A stretch of DNA of 64,000 nt from Aliihoeflea sp023389195 (GTDB lineage: Bacteria; Pseudomonadota; Alphaproteobacteria; Rhizobiales; Rhizobiaceae): assembly GCA_023389195.1 (NCBI GenBank), contig JAEWET010000043.1, forward strand, positions 62,001 through 126,000, written 5' to 3'. Each line of letters begins with the position of its first letter. The stretch's first letter is position 1. The translations under genes and the position numbers were made by a program. The notes under the pieces were generated by a model, which did not search any database, was not told the DNA's origin, and saw only the letters and a program-made list of their open reading frames with translations. Positions 37,902-48,004 of the stretch are shown here, piece after piece.

Positions 37902-38276
37902 GCCTCGTCTATGCACTCGCGATTGCCGTCCAGATGGGTTGCGGCGTCTATCTGCTCCTGTCGCGCCACGTCGTGCGCATCGTTCTCGGGGTCGTGCTGC
38001 TTTCGGCGGCGACGAACCTCCTGATCTTCGTGGCCGGCGGCCTCGTCTTCACCGCACCGCCGGTCATCGTCCAGGGCACGCAGATGCTGGGCGGTGAAGC
38101 CGCCAATCCGTTGCCGCAGGCGCTGATCCTGACGGCAATCGTCATCGGGTTTGCGCTCGTGGCATTCGCCGCCGCGCTCGTCCTCAAGACCTATCGCGCC
38201 GTCGGATCGGTCCTCACCAGCGGCCATACCGATGCCGAGGCGCTCGGCACGCCGTTCGACGCGGAGGCGACGCGCA

Positions 38277-38284
<8 letters not shown>
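37898..38284 (+). CDS. mrpC: Mrp antiporter subunit C (NuoK-like)
   Basis: Three-helix protein of 128 aa related to NuoK. Seen: GVYLLLSRHVVRIVLGVVLLS, AATNLLIFVAGG and PLPQALILTAIVIGFALVAFA. Overlaps mrpB by 4 bases and mrpD by 8 bases. Confidence 0.93.
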
Positions 38285-39793
<1,509 letters not shown>

Positions 39794-39797
<4 letters not shown>

Positions 39798-40132
39798 AAG
39801 ACATTATTCATCGCATCCTGACCGCCATCCTTCTGGCGGGCATTTTCCTTCGGGAACTCGTCGTCTCGTCGATCGCCGTCGCAAGATCGGTGCTCGGCGA
39901 ACGCGATGCCGCCGCCTCCGCGATCATCGCGGTGCCCGTCACGCTGAAGACGCGGGCCGGCGTCACCGCGCTGGCCAATTGCGTGACGCTGACACCCGGC
40001 ACGACCTCGCTCCACATCAGCGAGGACATGGAGACGCTTTACATCCACGTCCTCGACGCCCCGTCGAGCGAGACGGTGATCGCCGACATCAAGAACACAT
40101 TCGAGGCACGCATCAAGGAGATCGAGGGATGA
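39794..40132 (+). CDS. mrpE: Mrp antiporter subunit E (short form)
   Basis: Protein of 112 aa matching the C-terminal part of MrpE: FLRELVVSSIAVARSVLG, AIIAVPVTLKTRAGVTALANCVTLTPGT. Most MrpE proteins are about 160 aa, with a further helical N-terminus, so this one is short, keeping one N-terminal helix. It overlaps mrpD by 4 bases and mrpF by 4 bases, so the start is fixed and it is not truncated by a frameshift. Confidence 0.88.
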
Positions 40133-40419
40133 TCGAGTTTCTGGACAGTTCGCTTTCCACCATCGCAACGATCCTGATCACCGTGCTCATGGTGCCGCTC
40201 GGCCTTTCCGCGCTGCGGATGGCCACCGGACCGGGCTATGCCGACCGGTTCATCGCGCTCGACATGCTGACAGGGATCGCCGTCGCCATTGCCGGCCTCA
40301 CCATGATCGCGACCGGGCGACGTGAGTTTCTCGACATCGCCTTCGGCATCGCGCTGATCGGCTTCCTTGCGACGTGCTCGCTTTCGGCGCTGCTCGAAAA
40401 GAAGAAGGGAGACGACTGA
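40129..40419 (+). CDS. mrpF: Mrp antiporter subunit F
   Basis: Small membrane protein of 96 aa with three helices and the MrpF motif GPGYADRFIALDMLTGIAVA. Overlaps mrpE by 4 bases and mrpG by 1 base. Residues of this region in other Mrp systems are needed for cation transport. Confidence 0.92.
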   Translation: MIEFLDSSLSTIATILITVLMVPLGLSALRMATGPGYADRFIALDMLTGIAVAIAGLTMIATGRREFLDIAFGIALIGFLATCSLSALLEKKKGDD

Positions 40420-41666
40420 TGCTCGTCCTGATCTCGATCGCCCTGAAACTCGCCGGCGTCGCCTTCCTTGTCATCGCGGGCGTCGGCGTCATGCGCCTTT
40501 CGGACCCCTTCCAGCGCATGCATGCCGCAACGAAGGCCGGAACGCTTGGCGCGGGCCTCGTCATCCTCGGATCGGTCGTCGCGCAGGGGGCGACGGACGC
40601 GACGGTGACAGGAATCCTGACGATCGTCTTTCTGCTCCTGACGGTTCCCGTCGCAGGGCACCTGCTCGGCCGCGCTTCCTACGTATCGGGCGCGCAGTTG
40701 TCGTTGCGGGGCGACAATGCCCTCGATGGAATTCTGGAGCGCTCGAGCCGGCCGCTCGACGAGCGCATGGGCTGGCTGCCCGCCGAAGGGGCGAGCAGCG
40801 TAGTCGCGGCCGAACCCGGCATCGTCGCGCGCCAGCGCCGTACTCAGGTCGTCGCCCTGCCTGCGCTGGAAGCGGTTCGTTTCGCCGTGATCGACGGCCA
40901 TGTCGAGCGCGTCGCCGAACGAGCGAGCGCGATCGCAAAACTGTCCGGCGCCGATCTTTCCGCGCATGTCGTCATCGACACGCACGCGATCGAGACCGCG
41001 GACGAACCGGCTCAGATGCGCCGCCTGATCCGCGAGCGGGCGAGCAAGGCGATCCACGCTTTCAGAAGTTCCCCCGGTGCCGCCGACGCGGCGCTGAACT
41101 ATGACGAGGGCGACCCGGAACATCTGCTCGCCTGCGCGCAGGCCGGCGAAGTCCTGCTGGTCGTGCCTTGCGAAGGCTGGTTCCATCACCAGGTGGAAGG
41201 TGGTCGGTCGCTGACGACGTGGGAACCGGACGGGCTGCTGCGCCTTCCCGGCGTTCATTGCGGGCCTGTGCTTTTCGCCGCCTCGCGCCAACCGTCGCGC
41301 CTGCCGATCACTCTCGTCGTGCGCGATTGCGACGAAGACCACCTGCCGGCGCTCGTCGAATGGGCGCTCCTGACCGGCATCTGGACCGTCGCGCGGCTCG
41401 TTCACGTCACGCAGCCAGATAGCGACGCTTCCGTCATGAAGGACATCGCGGGCCGGTTCGGCTGCCAGTACGAGCGTCGTGAAGCGACAAGCGCGGATTG
41501 CGCGATACCGGACGAATTCGGCGACGCGCGCGCCGTCATACTGGGCAGCACGCCGCGTCCGCTGCGCACCAACTGGTTCGGCACGCACTGGCGCGCGCGG
41601 ATCGCGCCGGGCATGACGGGCGACGTCCTGATCATGGAAGCACCGGCCACACGTCTGGACTCATAG
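40419..41666 (+). CDS. mrpG: Mrp antiporter subunit G with ~300-residue C-terminal extension
   Basis: Protein of 415 aa. Residues 1-95 are a normal MrpG (ALKLAGVAFLVIAGVGVMRL, DPFQRMHAATKAGTLGAG, three helices). The remaining ~300 residues are soluble and unlike MrpG. Alternating hydrophobic strands and helices (AVIDGHVERVAERASAIAKL, DLSAHVVIDTHAIE, EVLLVVPCEGWFHHQ, RLPITLVVRDCDEDHLPALV) suggest one or two Rossmann- or universal-stress-protein-like domains, perhaps a cytoplasmic regulatory unit. No frameshift separates the parts. It sits directly before the kinase gene, so the extension could link ion transport to signalling; that is inference. Confidence 0.85.
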   Translation: MLVLISIALKLAGVAFLVIAGVGVMRLSDPFQRMHAATKAGTLGAGLVILGSVVAQGATDATVTGILTIVFLLLTVPVAGHLLGRASYVSGAQLSLRGDNALDGILERSSRPLDERMGWLPAEGASSVVAAEPGIVARQRRTQVVALPALEAVRFAVIDGHVERVAERASAIAKLSGADLSAHVVIDTHAIETADEPAQMRRLIRERASKAIHAFRSSPGAADAALNYDEGDPEHLLACAQAGEVLLVVPCEGWFHHQVEGGRSLTTWEPDGLLRLPGVHCGPVLFAASRQPSRLPITLVVRDCDEDHLPALVEWALLTGIWTVARLVHVTQPDSDASVMKDIAGRFGCQYERREATSADCAIPDEFGDARAVILGSTPRPLRTNWFGTHWRARIAPGMTGDVLIMEAPATRLDS

Positions 41667-41695
41667 GTCTGGCACAATAGCGCAAAAATACGGTA

Positions 41696-43144
41696 ATGCC
41701 TCAGGCTATGCCCTCGCGCCTTCGCCAGAACCTGCCGCTGACCGCAGCGCTGCCGCTTTTCGTGGCGATCGCGATGTTCGTGGTCGCCGTCGGCACGACG
41801 CAGCTCGGCGTGCGGTTGCTGCAGTCCAGCGGGGAGTCGGCCCTGCGTGACCAGGCGGTGGTCTTTCTGGATGCCGTTGCCGGCAACGTTGCGGCGGAAA
41901 TTCAAGAGGCGCCGCAAGCGGTGCGTGCGCAACTCGCCGCATCGCTGACCTACCGGACCGCGCTGCTCGAAGAGGCCATGGCAGCGCGCTGGATCGACGC
42001 GTCGGGCACGACGCAGACCGTCGTCCTCGGCGAGAACCATCGGACGATCCTGACTGCGGCGCTCGACGAGGCCGCCGCGCTCGGCGTCGACGCGACGGCG
42101 TTCCGAACCGCGGAGGATCGAGCGCTCCTGGTGGTGCTTCGGACCTATGCGATGGGCGAAATCGTGCTTTATCTCAGCGCGACCTTCGACACGACGCCCG
42201 TCATCGAGGCGGCCGATGCCGCGGCCGACATCGCGCTCGGCATCGACTTTCTCGTGGCAATCTTAGCTGCCGTCGCCGTCTACGCCATCACCCGCAGGGT
42301 CCTGTCGCCTCTCGACCGGTTCATCAACCGCCTCGCCGAACACGATGCGCTGACGACCGGTCCCGCTCAATGGCGCCAGGGCGACGAGTTGCGGCAACTC
42401 GAGACCGCCCTTGCGCTGCGCGAAAAATCGGAGGCCGAGCGCGTGCGTCTCCTCGAACAGATGGCCCAGCAGGAACGCGACGCACTTCTCGCACGCATGG
42501 CGGCGGGGATTGCCCATGAGGTCCGCAATCCGCTTGCCGGCCTCAAGAACGGCGTTTCCACGCTGAAGCGGTTCGGCGACCGTCCGGAGGTTCGCGACCA
42601 GACGCTCGATCTCATCGAAAAAGGCCTCGACAGCATCGGCCGGGTGGTCGACGTCACCTTGTCGACCTACCGCCGCCGTTCGGGGCCTTCGCGGCTTGGC
42701 GCGCAGGACATCCGCGACCTCGATCTCCTGATCCAGCCGGAAGCGCGACGGGCGGGCGTCGAACTCGTCTGGAAACTCGACGAAACGGCAAAAGTCGATG
42801 CGGATGCGGACGCGCTGCGCCAGATCCTGATCAACCTGATGCTGAATGCCGTACGGGCATCGCCTGAAAACGGCATTGTCACCATCACGCTGGAACGTGA
42901 CACCAATGAGCGGACGATATCGCTCGGCATCGCGGACCAGGGAAAGGGAATGCCGCCGGAGATGGTCGCGGCGATCGTCTCGGGCCGCATGGAGGAGATT
43001 CCCGTCGAGCGCAGCATCGGCATCTGGGTGGTCGCCAACCTGGTCGAGCGCATCGGCGCAAACCTTTCGATCCGAAGCGAGGATGGCGTCGGGACCACGG
43101 TCAGGATTACGCTGCCCGAAAGCGCCTTGGCGGCGGAGGTATAG
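41696..43144 (+). CDS. Membrane histidine kinase of the mrp operon
   Basis: Sensor kinase of 482 aa. Helix 1 (about 14-34) and helix 2 (about 181-200) enclose a ~145-residue periplasmic sensor domain. A HAMP-like linker leads to the dimerisation H-box MAAGIAHEVRNPLAGLKNG with the phospho-accepting His274, then the ATPase domain: N-box LINLMLNAVRAS, G1 box ADQGKGMPPEM, G2-like RSIGIWVVANLVERIGA, and C-terminal GTTVRITLP. It follows mrpG by 29 bases and precedes its response regulator by 4 bases, so all belong to one operon. The stimulus is probably ionic, pH or envelope related. Confidence 0.92.
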   Translation: MPQAMPSRLRQNLPLTAALPLFVAIAMFVVAVGTTQLGVRLLQSSGESALRDQAVVFLDAVAGNVAAEIQEAPQAVRAQLAASLTYRTALLEEAMAARWIDASGTTQTVVLGENHRTILTAALDEAAALGVDATAFRTAEDRALLVVLRTYAMGEIVLYLSATFDTTPVIEAADAAADIALGIDFLVAILAAVAVYAITRRVLSPLDRFINRLAEHDALTTGPAQWRQGDELRQLETALALREKSEAERVRLLEQMAQQERDALLARMAAGIAHEVRNPLAGLKNGVSTLKRFGDRPEVRDQTLDLIEKGLDSIGRVVDVTLSTYRRRSGPSRLGAQDIRDLDLLIQPEARRAGVELVWKLDETAKVDADADALRQILINLMLNAVRASPENGIVTITLERDTNERTISLGIADQGKGMPPEMVAAIVSGRMEEIPVERSIGIWVVANLVERIGANLSIRSEDGVGTTVRITLPESALAAEV

Positions 43145-43148
43145 ACCG

Positions 43149-44483
43149 ATGACCCAGCCTCTGATCCTTCTGGTGGAAGACGACGCGACACTCGGGGCTT
43201 CGCTGCGCCAGCGGCTGGAACTCGAGGGTTTTCGCGTGTCCTGGGCGAGGACAGCGGACGAGGCGCTCGCCAGCCTGTCGAGGATCGAGCCGGCGATCAT
43301 CCTGTCCGACATCCGGCTGCCGGATGGCGATGGCGAGACCGTCATGCGCCGGCATTTCGACCGACTCGGCCTCGTCCCGACGATCTTCATGACGGCATTC
43401 GGCGATATCGACCAGGCGGTCCGGCTGGTGCGCGACGGCGCGCTCGACTATGTCACCAAGCCGTTCGATCTCGACCGGCTCGTCGATACGCTTCGCGATC
43501 TGGCAAGCCGCAGCGCGATGGCCAGTGAACCGCACTCGGACCCGTTCGCGACGAGCGCCGCGATGCGCCGTATCGGCGAGACGCTTTTGCGCGCAGCGGG
43601 GATCGACCTGCCCGTCTTGCTTCTGGGCGAAACGGGAACCGGCAAGGAGGTCGCCGCCCGTCATCTCCACCGGACGGGTCCTCGCGCGGCCCTGCCCTTC
43701 GTGCCCGTCAATTGCGGCGCGCTGCCCGGCGAACTCGCCGATTCGATGATCTTCGGCCATGAGCGCGGCTCGTTTACCGGGGCGGTCGGACAGCATCGGG
43801 GTTTTCTGGAGGAAGCCGAGGCGGGCACGCTGTTTCTCGACGAAATCGGCGATCTGCCGCTCAGCCTTCAGGTGAAATTGCTGCGCGTTCTCGAAACGCG
43901 CGAATTTCGCCGTCTCGGCGGCAGCGAGATGCGGACATTTACGGGCCGGATCGTTTGCGCGACCAACAGAAACCTCGAGGCCCTCGTTGCGGACGGATCG
44001 TTCCGCGAAGATCTCTGGTTCCGAATCAACGTCATAGGCTGCACGCTTCCACCGTTGCGCGAGCGTACCGACGGCATTCCGGACATGCTGCGAAGCTTCA
44101 CGGCGGCGGCTGCAATGCGCATGGGCCGCCCGGCACCGACGATCGATGCGTCGGCCGTCGAGGCCGCGCTCGCCCATGGCTGGCCGGGAAACATCCGCGA
44201 GATGATCAATCGCGTCGACCGTGCGGTCGCGCTCGGGAACGGGTCGACGCTTTCACAGCGCGACCTGTTTCCAGATGGCATCGGCAAGCCGGCCGGTTCA
44301 TCGGAGACGGGGCCGGCCAGCGGTACGCTGTCGGACATTCGCGAGGCTGCCGAGCGCAGGCACATCGTCGCGGCTCTTGCCACGACGGGCAACTCGCCGA
44401 AGGAAGCGGCCGATCTCCTGGGTGTTTCGCGTACGACGCTGTGGGAGAAGATGCGCCGATATGGCATTGAGGCGGATGACTGA
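43149..44483 (+). CDS. NtrC-family sigma-54-dependent response regulator
   Basis: Three-domain activator of 444 aa. Receiver: Asp54 phosphorylation site (SDIRLPDGDG), Thr82, Lys104. AAA+ domain: Walker A GETGTGKE (160-167), the sigma-54 contact loop GSFTGA (207-212; consensus GAFTGA), Walker B TLFLDEIGDL, arginine finger region FREDLWFRINV. C-terminal Fis-type helix-turn-helix (SPKEAADLLGVSRTTLWEKM). The ATG at 43149 gives the receiver start; the reading frame is open further upstream inside the kinase gene, but not coding. It very probably activates the sigma-54 promoter at 35119. Confidence 0.94.
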   Translation: MTQPLILLVEDDATLGASLRQRLELEGFRVSWARTADEALASLSRIEPAIILSDIRLPDGDGETVMRRHFDRLGLVPTIFMTAFGDIDQAVRLVRDGALDYVTKPFDLDRLVDTLRDLASRSAMASEPHSDPFATSAAMRRIGETLLRAAGIDLPVLLLGETGTGKEVAARHLHRTGPRAALPFVPVNCGALPGELADSMIFGHERGSFTGAVGQHRGFLEEAEAGTLFLDEIGDLPLSLQVKLLRVLETREFRRLGGSEMRTFTGRIVCATNRNLEALVADGSFREDLWFRINVIGCTLPPLRERTDGIPDMLRSFTAAAAMRMGRPAPTIDASAVEAALAHGWPGNIREMINRVDRAVALGNGSTLSQRDLFPDGIGKPAGSSETGPASGTLSDIREAAERRHIVAALATTGNSPKEAADLLGVSRTTLWEKMRRYGIEADD

Positions 44484-44512
44484 CGCGGCGCGTCCCGGAT
44501 GCCGGAACGACG

Positions 44513-45703
44513 CTATGTCCGCTCGTCTGCGATGACCTTGCCGTCGTTCGGAAGGTCGCCGACGGGAACGATCTCGACGAGGCCCTTGAGCTTGGTGATC
44601 TCGGCGAGTTTGTGCGCCGCAGCGGCGGCCAGCGACTGGTCGGCATGTTCGATCTTCAGGACCATGGCGTCCTGCTCGTCCGCGCGCGTCACCACCAGGC
44701 GCATGCGACCGGAAATGCCCAGCGCCCTGCCGAGCGCGGCGACCTGCTCGGGGCGCACGAACATGCCCTTGACCTTGGTCGCCTGGTCGGCGCGGCCCAT
44801 CCAGCCGGCGATGCGGCGACGGCTATTCGTGGAGGGCAGCGTACGCGACATGTCGCCGGTGGCAAACCGGATCAGCGGATAGTCGCGGTTGAGCCGGGTG
44901 ACGACGATCTCGCCGACCTCGCCGTCGGGCAGCGGATCGTCGGTGCCGGGGCGGACGATTTCCAGCACGACGCCGTCATTGACCGCCATGCCCTCCCCGC
45001 CATCCTCATAGGCGACGATGCCGAGGTCGGCCGTGCCGTAGCACTGGACGACCGCGATGCCGCGTTCAACGAGGTCGGCGCGCAGGCTGGGCGGAAGCGC
45101 CGCGCCGGACACGACGGCCCGCCGGATCGGAGACGCGATGTCCGCCTCGCGGGCCTTATCAAGCAGGATTTTCAGGAAATCAGGGGTGCCGATGTAAACG
45201 GTCGGCTGAAACTGCACCATCGCGACGAGCTGGTCGGCCGTGTTGCCGGGACCTGCCGGGATGACGGCGCAGCCGAGCGCATGGGCTCCGCTTTCGAACA
45301 TCGCGCCTGCCGGCGTCAGATGGTAGGAAAACGTGTTGAGGACGATGTCCTGCGGCGTGACGCCGGCTGCCGCCAGAGCCTTTGCCGCGCCCCACCAATC
45401 CCTGCCGTGACCTTCCGGATCGAAAATCGGGCCGGGCGAGATGAAGAGCCTGGCGAGCAAACCGGCCGGCGTTGCCGTCAACCCGCCGAAGGGCGGCGCC
45501 TTGGCCTGCAGTTCGGCGAGTTCCGACTTGCGCAAGACCGGGACTGCGCCAAGCGCGTCTCGTGAGGTGAGCGCCGCGACATCGACGCCCGCGAGGCGCG
45601 CGGCCCAGAAGGGCTGGTGCTCTGCCGCGCGTGAAATCTGCGCCCGCATCGCAGCCAGAAGATCGGCGTCGCCGCCCGGCGCGATGTCTCGATGCTCGAC
45701 CAT
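44513..45703 (-). CDS. Phenylacetate-CoA ligase-like AMP-forming enzyme (PaaK family)
   Basis: Adenylate-forming ligase of 396 aa, similar in length to PaaK. Seen: APPFGGLTATPAG, FSYHLTPAGAMFESGAHALG, PTVYIGTPDFLKILL, QCYGTADLGIVAYE, GEIVVTRLNRDYPLIRFATGD and the C-terminal swivel KVKGMFVRPEQV. Likely makes an aryl- or acyl-CoA. A clear GGGAG site precedes the ATG at 45703. It is the last gene of an operon with a branched-chain-type ABC importer and a long acyl-CoA synthetase. Confidence 0.87.
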   Translation of the reverse strand: MVEHRDIAPGGDADLLAAMRAQISRAAEHQPFWAARLAGVDVAALTSRDALGAVPVLRKSELAELQAKAPPFGGLTATPAGLLARLFISPGPIFDPEGHGRDWWGAAKALAAAGVTPQDIVLNTFSYHLTPAGAMFESGAHALGCAVIPAGPGNTADQLVAMVQFQPTVYIGTPDFLKILLDKAREADIASPIRRAVVSGAALPPSLRADLVERGIAVVQCYGTADLGIVAYEDGGEGMAVNDGVVLEIVRPGTDDPLPDGEVGEIVVTRLNRDYPLIRFATGDMSRTLPSTNSRRRIAGWMGRADQATKVKGMFVRPEQVAALGRALGISGRMRLVVTRADEQDAMVLKIEHADQSLAAAAAHKLAEITKLKGLVEIVPVGDLPNDGKVIADERT

Positions 45704-45728
45704 GCAATCTCCCTGCAGGTTCATGAAC

Positions 45729-46565
45729 TCAGGCCAGCCAGCGCTTGCGGCGCTTGTAATGCTTCACGTCCCGGAACGACTTGCGCCCCTCGCCGCCGAC
45801 GCCGAGGTAGAACTCCTTGACGTCGTCGTTCTCGCGAAGCGCCTTGGCCTCGCCGTCGAGGACGACGCGGCCGGATTCGAGGATGTAGCCATATTTGGCG
45901 TAGCGCAGCGCGACATTGGTGTTCTGTTCGGCCAGCAGAAACGAGACGCCCTGCTCGTCGTTGAGCTTCTTCACAATCTCGAAGATTTCCTCGACGAGCT
46001 GCGGCGCGAGGCCCATGGACGGTTCGTCGAGCAGGATCATCTTCGGGCGCGACATCAGCGCCCGGCCGATCGCCGTCATCTGCTGTTCGCCGCCCGAGGT
46101 GTAGCCGGCCTGGCTGGTTCGACGTTCCCGCAGGCGCGGGAAATACTGATAGACGAGTTCGAGATCGTCGCGGATCGCCGCCGCGCCGTCCTTGCGGGTG
46201 AAGGCGCCGGTCATCAGATTGTCCTCGACCGACAGATGACCGAAGCAATGTCGGCCTTCCATCACCTGAATGCAGCCGCGGCGCACCAGCGTGTTGGGCG
46301 ACAGCGCCTGGACTTCCTGCCCCTCGAACAGGATCGAGCCCTTGGTGACCTCGCCGCGCTCGGCATGGAGAAGGTTGGAAATCGCCTTCAGCGTCGTCGT
46401 CTTGCCGGCGCCGTTGGCGCCGAGAATGGCAGTGATACCGCCGCGCGGAACCGACAGCGAGACGCCTTTCAGCACCAGAATGACGTGATCGTAGATCACT
46501 TCGATATTGTTGACCGCGAGGATCGGCTCGGCGGTATCGGGCGTGGGTGCGGTTGTTGGTGTCAT
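45729..46565 (-). CDS. livF: Branched-chain-type ABC transporter ATPase (LivF-like)
   Basis: ATPase of 278 aa: Walker A GANGAGKTTTL near 50, VMEGRHCFGHLSVEDNLM, signature-like YTSGGEQQMTAIGRAL, Walker B MILLDEPSMGLAP, and the C-terminal extension KHYKRRKRWLA. The C-terminal ~20 residues are longer and more basic than in E. coli LivF. Start chosen at the ATG at 46565 with GGAAAC upstream; another ATG at 46577 is possible. It follows a terminator-like hairpin after the binding-protein gene. Confidence 0.9.
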   Translation of the reverse strand: MTPTTAPTPDTAEPILAVNNIEVIYDHVILVLKGVSLSVPRGGITAILGANGAGKTTTLKAISNLLHAERGEVTKGSILFEGQEVQALSPNTLVRRGCIQVMEGRHCFGHLSVEDNLMTGAFTRKDGAAAIRDDLELVYQYFPRLRERRTSQAGYTSGGEQQMTAIGRALMSRPKMILLDEPSMGLAPQLVEEIFEIVKKLNDEQGVSFLLAEQNTNVALRYAKYGYILESGRVVLDGEAKALRENDDVKEFYLGVGGEGRKSFRDVKHYKRRKRWLA

Positions 46566-46584
46566 CGCTGTTTCCATCACCTGG

Positions 46585-46617
46585 AAAAAAGCGCGGCGAG
46601 GAGGTTCCCCGCCGCGC
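46585..46617 (-). terminator. Intra-operon terminator/attenuator after the binding-protein gene
   Basis: GCGCGGCG (46591-46598) pairs with CGCCGCGC (46610-46617). On the minus strand the hairpin is followed by TTTTTTCC. It sits between the binding-protein gene and livF, so it likely sets a high ratio of binding protein to other subunits, as in the Pot-type operon. Confidence 0.82.
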
Positions 46618-46627
46618 GTGACTTGTC

Positions 46628-47941
46628 CTATTCGGCGCAGTCGTCGTTCATCTGCCAGGGCTGGTTGGCGGCCGCGTAGTCTGCGGAGGCCTTCTCGACC
46701 AGCGGATCGATGACAGCACGATCGGCCGTCATCAGGTCGGAGACCTTGACGAACTTGGTGCCGTCCCACTCGATCATCCAGGCGCTGGCGTGGCCGGTGT
46801 GGTTCGAGCAGCTCATGGCGAAGGGCGCCATCATCTCCTCGGCGCCCAGCTCGGCAAGGCGGGCCTCGTCGAGGTTGACGCTTTCCAGGCCCTTGCGGAG
46901 CTGTTCCTGATTGATCATCGGCGTGCCGGCTTCCGCCTGCGCGGCTTCCACTGCCTCCGCCAGGATGACCGACATCAGGATGCCGCGCTGATAGGCGGTG
47001 GTGTCGAACTCGCCGGCGCCCTGGTTGAGCTGCGACTTGCCGGCATCGACGACGTGCGTCTTCACGTCCTGCATGAGCTTGGATTCGGAATCGACGAAAT
47101 TCCACGACAAGGCACGGTAGCCCTTGGCCTGTTCGCCGACGAGCTTCAGGTCGGGCTCATGCGCCCCCCACCAGACGCTGACGAACTGCTCCATCGGGTA
47201 GCGCGTCTTGACCGCCTCGGTGATGGCGCCGGCATTCATCGCGCCCCAGCCCCACATGATGACGAAGTCAGGCCGCTCGCGGCGGATCTGCAGCCACTGG
47301 GCCGACTGGTTCTGCATCTCGGTCAGGCCGACCGGGATCGGCAGCAGTTCGAAGCCGTGGGTTCCGGCCATCGCTTCCAGGAGCGGCAGTGGCTCCTTGC
47401 CATAGGGGTGGTCGAGGTGGAGGAAGGCGATCTTCTTGCCGTCGAGGCTGTCGAGATTGCCGTCCGCAACGGCCTGCATGATCATCGACGCACCGTCCCA
47501 ATAGGAGGTCGGCGGGTTGAATGCCCATTTGAAGGTCTTGCCGTCCTGCATCGCCGAGAAGCCGTAGCCAGGCGCGAACATGGGGATTTCGTCGACATTG
47601 GTGCGCGGAAGCACCTGAAGCGTGATGCCGGTCGACCACGGCTGCGTGACAAGCGCGCCTTCCGACTTCAGCTTCTCGTAGCACTCGACGCCCTTTTCGG
47701 TGTTGTAGCCGGTCTCGCATTCCTCAAATGCGATCCTGACCCCGCCGATGCCGCCGTCGCGCTCGTTGAGCATGGTCATGTAGTCGAGCTGGCCGTTCAT
47801 GTGCGGCGTGCCGGTCGCCGCGAACGGGCCGGTCCGGTAGGACATGTTGGGCAGCTTCAACACTTCCTGCGCGAAGGCCGGCGCGGCGATGCCGGCCGCA
47901 AGGATGCCGGCCGCAAGGGCCGTTACGTGCTTCATTTTCAT
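46628..47941 (-). CDS. Branched-chain-type ABC transporter binding protein (LivK-like)
   Basis: Exported binding protein of 437 aa. Signal peptide about 1-26 (ALAAGILAAGIAAPAFAQ), then type I periplasmic binding protein domains. Notable: ECETGYNTEKGVECYEKLK and CSNHTGHASAWMIEWD, i.e. several cysteines. Members of this branch often bind aromatic or fatty acids instead of Leu/Ile/Val, which fits the flanking CoA ligases. Start at ATG 47941 after GGAGCGACTG. Confidence 0.9.
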   Translation of the reverse strand: MKMKHVTALAAGILAAGIAAPAFAQEVLKLPNMSYRTGPFAATGTPHMNGQLDYMTMLNERDGGIGGVRIAFEECETGYNTEKGVECYEKLKSEGALVTQPWSTGITLQVLPRTNVDEIPMFAPGYGFSAMQDGKTFKWAFNPPTSYWDGASMIMQAVADGNLDSLDGKKIAFLHLDHPYGKEPLPLLEAMAGTHGFELLPIPVGLTEMQNQSAQWLQIRRERPDFVIMWGWGAMNAGAITEAVKTRYPMEQFVSVWWGAHEPDLKLVGEQAKGYRALSWNFVDSESKLMQDVKTHVVDAGKSQLNQGAGEFDTTAYQRGILMSVILAEAVEAAQAEAGTPMINQEQLRKGLESVNLDEARLAELGAEEMMAPFAMSCSNHTGHASAWMIEWDGTKFVKVSDLMTADRAVIDPLVEKASADYAAANQPWQMNDDCAE

Positions 47942-48004
47942 CAGTCGCTCCTCCACATTCGCCCGTATCGGGCTTTGCCTAAATCAACCCGCACCGCTCT
48001 CTCC

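Noticed and set aside
41669..41684. Possible sigma-54 promoter TGGCAC...GCGCA before the kinase gene
   Set aside because: GG and GC are separated by 9 bases instead of 10 and the -12 box is not TTGC, so it should not work.
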